Source of the DNA: Candidatus Woesearchaeota archaeon
GTDB lineage: Archaea; Nanobdellota; Nanobdellia; Woesearchaeales; ARS49
Length of the DNA: 19,782 nucleotides
NCBI GenBank assembly: GCA_003694525.1
Contig: RFLK01000066.1
Location: 1 to 19,782 of the forward strand
Reading direction: 5' to 3'
How positions within the stretch are numbered: the stretch's first letter is position 1; each line of letters begins with the position of its first letter. A program made the translations under genes and the position numbers. The notes under the pieces are model-generated. The model had not been told where the DNA came from, made no database searches, and worked only from the letters and a program-made list of their open reading frames with translations. This document shows positions 14,531 through 19,782 of this stretch, one piece after another.

Positions 14531-15571
14531 GTGACAGACAGGAAAACCTACCTCAAACTTTACGATTTCTGCATAGTCCTGAACAGAGGCTCTGGCACTA
14601 CAGACGATATAGCGCAAGAGCTTGGAATCACGATAAGAACCGCAGAGAGAAGGCTTGCACTGCTCAAGCAAGCAGGAATAGAAATCGATAGGACGAGGGA
14701 ATCCTGGGAAAACAGATACACAAACAAACTAAAAGAACCACTGGAAACAGTGCTAAAAAAGCTCGACGCTCTGCTCGGAATAAGACCGCATCCTGTGCCA
14801 AGCCTGCTTCCAGAAGAAAAACAAGAAGAAATTCTCAGGACATACAATGACTTGCTTGAAGGGAGAATACGCCACTGGCCATACCATTTTTTTGATTGCA
14901 AGGAGAGAGAAGAAAAACTAAGAGTCATAATTCCCCACGCGCTCGAAGAAATAATAAAGAAAGCCCCTGCAAAAACCCGAAGAAAAGATCTGGAAAAAGC
15001 CAAGCTTTCAAGAGTCAGAGACATTCATTACAAAGGATCCGCATACCGACTGCTAAAAACAACATACCCTTGGCTGCAACCCTGGGAGATGGGAAAAGTG
15101 AGAAGAATGTGGAGCGGAAAGGGAGCTGATGAGAGGAAAAAACAAGCAATAACCTGGCTGGTTGAAGAAATGCTACCCTACACTCTTGAAGAGCTTCCAG
15201 AGAGAATAAGCGTCGACGACTTTGTAAGACACGGTCTTGGAGGGCTTTTATGCGGACACTTCAACACATCCCCTTATGAGGCGGTAAACTTTGCATACCC
15301 TGGCCGGTTCAAAAAATGGCAATTCTACTACTCAAGGGACAAATGGAGCGGCAAAGAAGGATTTGAAAATGCAAGAGAGGCAATAAGAGCGATGGTGGAA
15401 GATCTTGGGATTTCCCCTTCCGAGCTTAAAAAAGTCAAAGTTGAACACTTTGAAAAATACAGACTCTCAGGCCTTCTGACGAGCAAAAACCTCGGATTTA
15501 GAAGATCAATAAAAAGAGCCCTTCAGCACGCATACCCTGAAGCCTATGGAAAAGAGAAAACAGGAAAATAA
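14531..15571 (+). CDS. HTH protein with tandem helical repeats, 346 aa
   Basis: Residues 20-65 form a helix-turn-helix, with GTTDDIAQELGITIRTAERR as positioning and recognition helices and LKQAGIEIDRTRESWENRY as a possible wing. The protein is probably a DNA-binding regulator. From about residue 159 there are three units of about 45-75 residues. Two share a YP...W pattern, then W-S-G-K, then a helix such as KKQAITWLVEEML or AREAIRAMVEDLG (159-226 and 227-302). The second and third share GLGGLL/RLSGLL and AYPGRF/AYPEAY (the third, 303-346, is shortened). I have seen related repeats in archaeal proteins without known function. The start is GTG; an in-frame TAA at 14504 limits alternatives. It ends five bases before the oppositely oriented tRNA gene. 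Confidence 0.75.
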   Translation: MTDRKTYLKLYDFCIVLNRGSGTTDDIAQELGITIRTAERRLALLKQAGIEIDRTRESWENRYTNKLKEPLETVLKKLDALLGIRPHPVPSLLPEEKQEEILRTYNDLLEGRIRHWPYHFFDCKEREEKLRVIIPHALEEIIKKAPAKTRRKDLEKAKLSRVRDIHYKGSAYRLLKTTYPWLQPWEMGKVRRMWSGKGADERKKQAITWLVEEMLPYTLEELPERISVDDFVRHGLGGLLCGHFNTSPYEAVNFAYPGRFKKWQFYYSRDKWSGKEGFENAREAIRAMVEDLGISPSELKKVKVEHFEKYRLSGLLTSKNLGFRRSIKRALQHAYPEAYGKEKTGK

Positions 15572-15575
15572 ACAA

Positions 15576-15663
15576 AGCCTCCGGTGGGACTTGAACCCAC
15601 AACCTGCGGTTCTTCTGGCAAAAAGCGTACAAAACCGCTGCTCTGCCGTTAAGCTACGGAGGC
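15576..15663 (-). tRNA. tRNA-Thr(UGU) with a 16-nt intron
   Basis: Read on the minus strand: acceptor GCCTCCG with CGGAGGC, D arm GCTT/GAGC, anticodon stem GCGGT with ACCGC, and T arm GTGGG-TTCAAGT-CCCAC. Removing 15612-15627 leaves the seven-base loop TTTGTAA, anticodon TGU. The base after the acceptor is T, the discriminator expected for archaeal tRNA-Thr. No 3' CCA is encoded (TTTG follows), so it must be added after transcription. The mature form is 72 nt including the discriminator. A TATA box lies upstream at 15688-15695. Confidence 0.95.
15612..15627 (-). other. tRNA intron at 37/38 in a bulge-helix-bulge
   Basis: The intron is CGCTTTTTGCCAGAAG on the minus strand, inserted between tRNA positions 37 and 38. 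Loop bases TTTG pair with intron CAGA (three Watson-Crick pairs and one G-U). Three-base bulges TA^C and AG^A flank that four-pair helix, and GC/GC closes a five-T loop. This is the canonical motif of the archaeal splicing endonuclease. Confidence 0.85.
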
Positions 15664-15687
15664 ATAAGAGCGAGCTCTACGCACTAC

Positions 15688-15695
15688 TTTAAAAA
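15688..15695 (-). promoter_or_regulatory. TATA box of tRNA-Thr
   Basis: The minus strand reads TTTTTAAA, centred about 28 bases before the first tRNA base, so transcription should start just upstream of the mature 5' end. Confidence 0.6.
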
Positions 15696-15777
15696 GGTTG
15701 TTCTTGAAAAGCCACAAAAACAAAAATATGACCATTCTGGACTGCACAGAAAATCACATATTAACAAGTACAGATAT

Positions 15778-15786
15778 CTTTTTATG
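15778..15786 (+). promoter_or_regulatory. Promoter of the HTH and giant surface-protein genes
   Basis: CTTTTTATG, centred about 26 bases before a GTG at 15809. Transcription would begin about 95 bases before the HTH ATG at 15904. Confidence 0.45.
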
Positions 15787-15808
15787 AGCCTTTAAGGGCG
15801 GAAAAAAG

Positions 15809-15907
15809 GTGGGCATTTACAAAAAAAGAAAGGTTGAACGTAGATTGAGAGCAAAAAACCATCTCATCTTACCACATACAAAGAATTTACTCGTTCTATG
15901 TAAATGA
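15809..15907 (+). CDS. Possible 32-residue leaderless leader ORF
   Basis: A GTG at the predicted transcript start opens a 32-codon frame, GIYKKRKVERRLRAKN then HLILPHTKNLLVLCK. Its TGA overlaps the HTH ATG as ATGA, the coupling pattern used elsewhere in the window. The peptide is strongly basic. No homologue is known to me and the frame could be chance. Confidence 0.25.
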   Translation: MGIYKKRKVERRLRAKNHLILPHTKNLLVLCK

Positions 15908-16344
15908 GAGAGCAAACACTAACGGACAAGGAAAAATTGTTTGAACTAATCTACCAACTTAAAATCCTGCTTGAAAACCAGAACACAGTTCCCGCATCTA
16001 TCTTCTCAAACAAATTAAGCCCTGCAGAAGCGCTAATCAAATACCTCAAGGAAAACAAAGGCCTAAAGAATTCAGAGATTGCAAGAATGCTTAACAGAGA
16101 CCAGAGAGGAATATGGAGCACTAACAAGAGAGCACAGAAAAAGATGCCCCGCGCAATCCCTGAGGGCTTGGAAGAGCCAAGAATACCGCTCTCAATATTC
16201 TCAGACAGAAAACTTTCAATTCTCGAACACACAGTAACTCACCTTAGAAAAACCCACAAAATAGCAGATATCGCCCGCATTCTGAACAAAGATCCGAGCA
16301 CAATAGCTGCAGTAAATCACCGGGCAAGGAGGAAGCTGGAATGA
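15904..16344 (+). CDS. Two-repeat HTH protein coupled to the giant surface protein
   Basis: This 146-residue protein contains two homologous units. Residues 31-80 have SIFSNKLSPAEALIKYLKEN then SEIARMLNRDQRGIWSTNKRA. Residues 97-146 have SIFSDRKLSILEHTVTHLRK then ADIARILNKDPSTIAAVNHRA. Each resembles a sigma-region-4-like helix-turn-helix (I/A-x-IAR-x-LN-x-D). I recall single- and double-unit versions ahead of large secreted proteins in DPANN genomes. There is no signal peptide, so it is cytoplasmic and probably a DNA-binding regulator. Its TGA overlaps the next ATG, and the GGAGG that serves the next gene lies in its last codons (16328-16332). Role as regulator of its partner is inferred. 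Confidence 0.8.
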   Translation: MREQTLTDKEKLFELIYQLKILLENQNTVPASIFSNKLSPAEALIKYLKENKGLKNSEIARMLNRDQRGIWSTNKRAQKKMPRAIPEGLEEPRIPLSIFSDRKLSILEHTVTHLRKTHKIADIARILNKDPSTIAAVNHRARRKLE

Positions 16345-19300
16345 AAAAAACTGCGCTATTGCTATTACTGCTTCTCGCACTTGCAATGACAGCTATTGCT
16401 GACGATTTCGACTTTGATGATTTCGACCTGACAGAAAAGCTTGGAGGATCCAGCCTTGATGAAAAACTATCAAAAGGATTGAAAGACAAGATCGTCAACA
16501 TAACAGTAATCTCGCCATTCTCGCCCATACAAATTGAAACCAAGAAAAAAGGCTCATCTCTGGAAATAAAGCTAGTAGGCCACCCGATACAGAAAATAAA
16601 GATAAAAAAAGCCCAAAACCCAAACAAAAACACACTTCTTATAGACAACCCAGGGCCCTCGGGCTCTTTTAAGAAACTCTATGCAATAGACCCAACGCAA
16701 CTTGAGTTTCAAAGCGCAGAGATAACATCAAAGGCAGGAAATGCGACCGCGCTATACAAATGCGCACAATGGAACTTTACACAAAGAACCTGCCCGCCTG
16801 GAGAGTGGGAGCTTCTAAAAGACCTTGATTCAGGAAAGAAATACAAAATAAAAATCAAAGCAGGAGATCCCGCATTTGCAGAACAAACAGACGTTCCTGA
16901 CCTGTCCTTAGCGCCCATAGACAATGAAACATTCGCAATAGCCTTCATAGACAAGGGCACCAATAAGGCAGGATTTTCCATACTGAAGACATTCGGAGAT
17001 GTCGTGGAAAATTTCACAACAATAGACTCAACATCAAACAAGAGATCAAGAATAACAATAAGCCCAATAAACAGCACCCATTTCGCAATAGCATACATAG
17101 ACGGACCATCAAAAGCGCTAAAGCAGAAAATATACTCTGACGAGGGGACTGCCACAACCCCCATCACAACAATAGACCCAAAAGTAGGAAAAAAGAACGA
17201 TGTGGCAATCGCACCTCTTGGGAACAGATTCATAACGTGCTATGCAAACGGCAATGACAATGACGCCGACTATCAAGGCTTTCTTAACAACGGCATACGG
17301 GTAATCACAGAGAGCAGAGTAGACAACAACATAAGGCCAAAGCACAGCCTTCAAAACCTTATAGGATGCACAGCAGTGAACTCAACAAGATGGGTCTATG
17401 CCTGGTTCGACAACAACAAGAAAAAACCAGATGTGAGCTTTGCAATACTCAACCAGAACGGAACAATACTGGTCCCAGAAGTCGATGTAGATGATGATGC
17501 AGGGAAAAGAGCGCAGGTTGCAACAACAACACTTGATGATGACAAATTCGTCGTAGCCTGGTTTGACTCAAAAGATAAAGACATTACTTTTGAAATCAGA
17601 TACATAAACAACACTGTAATAGCCGCGCCAACGGACGTTGACACTAACGTCGGAAAGGAGTCAAAAATAGCCCTTGCAACACTAAGACGCAACGAGTTCG
17701 CATCAGAGGACGACTTTGCAATAGTCTGGGTAAACAGCGTATCAGATACCATAAAAGCCGCAGTATACTCAAATCAAGGGCTTCAGGTTACAGCACCATT
17801 TATTGTTGAATCACAACAAAGCCCCAAATTCCAGCTAATCTCTGCAATAGGGAGGGTGCCTTCAATAAACAAGAGCATATGCCCGGGAAAATTCATCGTA
17901 GCATACAGCAACGCATCAAAACAAGGAATATTCAGAGGCTTCAACTCAGATGGAAGCGAGTGGAGCGGAAGGTGCAACACGCCGCCAACCGTGGAAGATG
18001 CACAAATAGCCCCAACAAACCCCTTTGTTGAAAACAACGTATGCCTTACGGTGAACATAACAGACCCTGAAGGAGTGAAGAACGCAACCGCAACAATAGA
18101 CCTGCCATCAGGCCCTGATGCTAATGTAGAGCTAAAGGACGATGATGGATGCAACTCTCTTGCAGAGGACGGGCAATACTCTGCCCTTTACAGAATATCG
18201 CAAAACTCGACGCACGCTTGGACAACCCTTACAATAAAAGACAATGCGAGCATAACAAGCGTGCACGAAATAAACCTGACGTTCAACGCACAGGATGGTT
18301 TCACAGTCCCAGAACACATCAAGACATCAAACAAGGTCACAGAAGCAGGAGTACAGGCAAATCCTGCTCTTACAAACGTTTCAGATGACATATTCAACGC
18401 ACACAAATCAGACCCCGGCCAATCCTACCTTTTCGAGTTCAATTTCACAAACAACAACAGCGTAGAATCCATAAAGAGCCTCAACATAACAATAGAACAC
18501 AAGTTCAACACCACGCAAGCAAACGCAACCCTGCAAATAGAAAAAGGGCAGACCCTTATCAGCGCGTGCAACATAACAGCAAGCACAATCGAAACAAAAA
18601 ACACCTGTGCTGCAGAAGACCTGTTCACGTATGCCCGAGAGGCAAACTCCATAAAAGCCATTCTGAATATCACAACAAGCAATCACGCAAATCAAGACAT
18701 AGACTATGCGGCAATCGAGATAGCAATAGAAAATGCAACAGTAGAAACCAACGTCACAAAAAACATCATTCTTCTCAATGATACTCAAAGGCTCACCCTT
18801 GAGACAAAGAACGTGGAATCTCCAGACCTAGTCACAGCAAACATAACCCTGCCAGACGGCACTACAATAGTGAAGAACCTGACAGACCTTCAAAACGGAA
18901 CATTCACCGCAAACATAACAGAGATAGAACTTGTAGGAAATTACAACATAACAGCATACATATTCGACAATGAAAGCAACACAAGAGCCAAGAACAGCAC
19001 ATCATTTGAAAGAGTGCCCCTGAACATCATAGATCTCGTAAGCCCTAACCGAAGCTATCTGCAATACTCAGCGAATGTACAATCGAACTTATCCGGACTC
19101 TTAGACATTCACATCACAATGCAAAATAACAAGCTGACAAACCTGACAATAAGAGAACACAACGAGAATTCCATTAACAGAATAATAAAATTAGACAATA
19201 TCGCTTCAATGCTTTATGCGATAGACCCCGAAGGCCTCAACTTCACAAACGCCACTGTTGAAGTGAAAAAAGATACAGGAGCAAACGCATTGTACAAATG

Positions 19301-19782
19301 TGCGAACTGGAACTTCACCCAGAAAAACTGCACTGGAGATTGGGTGAGGCTGAAAAACATAAGCAAGAGCAAATACAGCATTCTGATAAAAAACGGCGAT
19401 CCCGCATTTGCAGAGCTTACAGAGGCTCCTGACGTGGCTCTTGCACCTATCGATAACACTAGCTTCATAATAGCGTACACACAATCAAATACGAGCGTTC
19501 TGAACATAAAAGCACTATACACCAATGGCACCACTCTGCACCAGAACAGAACTGTCGACAGCACAGTGGATGAAATATCAAGAGTATCAATAACCCCCTT
19601 GAACAATACCCACTTTGCAATGGCCTGGCAAGACGGGCCAGAGAAAAAGTCAAAATTCCAGGTATTCTACAACAACCTGACAAACTCAAGCCCTATAAAG
19701 ATATTTAACAACGATATAGAACAACCAAGGGACATATCAATAACAGCAACAAAGGACCACATAATATTATGCGAGACAAATA
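16341..19782 (+). CDS. Giant secreted surface protein with beta-propeller modules (partial)
   Basis: The frame is open from ATG 16341 to the window edge (1147 codons), so the C terminus is missing. Residues 1-20 are a signal peptide (MKKTALLLLLLLALAMTAIA), followed by an acidic DDFDFDDFDL. Residues 113-180 form a module with YKCAQWNFTQRTC and AGDPAFAEQ. Residues 183-545 hold seven blade-like repeats, each centred on a FAIAYID-type strand (near 16928, 17081, 17226, 17389, 17539, 17711 and 17886), consistent with a seven-bladed propeller. Ig-like beta domains follow. The module returns at residue 958 and a second propeller starts. Asn-x-Ser/Thr sites are very frequent, suggesting heavy N-glycosylation. 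Likely an adhesin or cell-surface protein; ligand unknown. Translation is coupled to the HTH gene. Confidence 0.9.
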   Translation, partial: MKKTALLLLLLLALAMTAIADDFDFDDFDLTEKLGGSSLDEKLSKGLKDKIVNITVISPFSPIQIETKKKGSSLEIKLVGHPIQKIKIKKAQNPNKNTLLIDNPGPSGSFKKLYAIDPTQLEFQSAEITSKAGNATALYKCAQWNFTQRTCPPGEWELLKDLDSGKKYKIKIKAGDPAFAEQTDVPDLSLAPIDNETFAIAFIDKGTNKAGFSILKTFGDVVENFTTIDSTSNKRSRITISPINSTHFAIAYIDGPSKALKQKIYSDEGTATTPITTIDPKVGKKNDVAIAPLGNRFITCYANGNDNDADYQGFLNNGIRVITESRVDNNIRPKHSLQNLIGCTAVNSTRWVYAWFDNNKKKPDVSFAILNQNGTILVPEVDVDDDAGKRAQVATTTLDDDKFVVAWFDSKDKDITFEIRYINNTVIAAPTDVDTNVGKESKIALATLRRNEFASEDDFAIVWVNSVSDTIKAAVYSNQGLQVTAPFIVESQQSPKFQLISAIGRVPSINKSICPGKFIVAYSNASKQGIFRGFNSDGSEWSGRCNTPPTVEDAQIAPTNPFVENNVCLTVNITDPEGVKNATATIDLPSGPDANVELKDDDGCNSLAEDGQYSALYRISQNSTHAWTTLTIKDNASITSVHEINLTFNAQDGFTVPEHIKTSNKVTEAGVQANPALTNVSDDIFNAHKSDPGQSYLFEFNFTNNNSVESIKSLNITIEHKFNTTQANATLQIEKGQTLISACNITASTIETKNTCAAEDLFTYAREANSIKAILNITTSNHANQDIDYAAIEIAIENATVETNVTKNIILLNDTQRLTLETKNVESPDLVTANITLPDGTTIVKNLTDLQNGTFTANITEIELVGNYNITAYIFDNESNTRAKNSTSFERVPLNIIDLVSPNRSYLQYSANVQSNLSGLLDIHITMQNNKLTNLTIREHNENSINRIIKLDNIASMLYAIDPEGLNFTNATVEVKKDTGANALYKCANWNFTQKNCTGDWVRLKNISKSKYSILIKNGDPAFAELTEAPDVALAPIDNTSFIIAYTQSNTSVLNIKALYTNGTTLHQNRTVDSTVDEISRVSITPLNNTHFAMAWQDGPEKKSKFQVFYNNLTNSSPIKIFNNDIEQPRDISITATKDHIILCETN
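16677..16884 (+). repeat. Surface-protein module, copy 1
   Basis: Encodes LYAIDPTQLEF, YKCAQWNFTQRTC and GDPAFAE just ahead of the first propeller. It shares the DNA run GATCCCGCATTTGCAGA with copy 2. Confidence 0.85.
19212..19419 (+). repeat. Surface-protein module, copy 2
   Basis: Encodes LYAIDPEGLNF, YKCANWNFTQKNC and GDPAFAE, again followed by APIDN and a propeller-type strand. It lies 2535 bases (845 codons) after copy 1 in the same frame, so a long segment of the protein was duplicated. Confidence 0.85.

Noticed and set aside
16709..19689. Several minus-strand frames of 70-175 codons opposite the giant surface protein
   Set aside because: They are Cys-, Ser- or Phe-rich mirrors of the A/C-biased plus strand; the plus-strand frame is uninterrupted and repeats in phase.

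Overview
The window looks like part of an archaeal chromosome, most likely from a DPANN-type archaeon (Woesearchaeota, Pacearchaeota or Diapherotrites-like). The evidence is archaeal information genes in an archaeal order (PIN domain, Rpo7, Spt4, S24e, S27ae), an archaeal CCA-adding enzyme, NurA, and a tRNA-Thr with a bulge-helix-bulge intron at 37/38. TATA boxes also sit about 26 bases upstream of many starts. The exact lineage is inference. There are no insertion sequences, CRISPR arrays or phage genes, and no gene-free stretch longer than about 300 bases.

Layout. 2-313 (+) is the end of a coiled-coil protein. 344-4130 (-) reads ppsA, an unknown helical protein, a SpeD-like pyruvoyl decarboxylase and a small HTH protein; the first three are overlapping or ATGA-coupled. 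4304-7406 (-) reads cca, a small-multidrug-export-type membrane protein, nurA and a conserved small membrane protein. From 7550 the direction flips: a CPA-type antiporter, a PIN protein overlapping it, then rpo7, spt4, rps24e and rps27ae packed end to end. A promoter at 10434 precedes a structured RNA of about 107 nt that I cannot assign to a known class (10464-10570).

10645-14382 (-) holds a secreted 934-residue cysteine protease of clan CD (His369, Cys449) and an unrecognised 292-residue protein. 14531-15571 (+) is a winged-helix-like protein with tandem helical repeats. 15576-15663 (-) is tRNA-Thr(UGU) with a 16-nt intron. 15904-16344 (+) is a protein with two homologous HTH units. It is translationally coupled to a giant secreted protein (16341 to beyond the window end) with a seven-bladed propeller-like region that starts again about 845 residues later.

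How they work together. The left half is housekeeping: gluconeogenic PEP synthesis, possible polyamine synthesis, tRNA 3'-end maturation, DNA-end processing, transcription elongation and ribosome assembly. The right half is accessory: secreted proteolysis and surface-protein production with adjacent DNA-binding regulators. The encoded tRNA lacks a genomic CCA, so it depends on an enzyme such as the cca product. The + strand is richer in A and C than in T and G even inside minus-strand genes.
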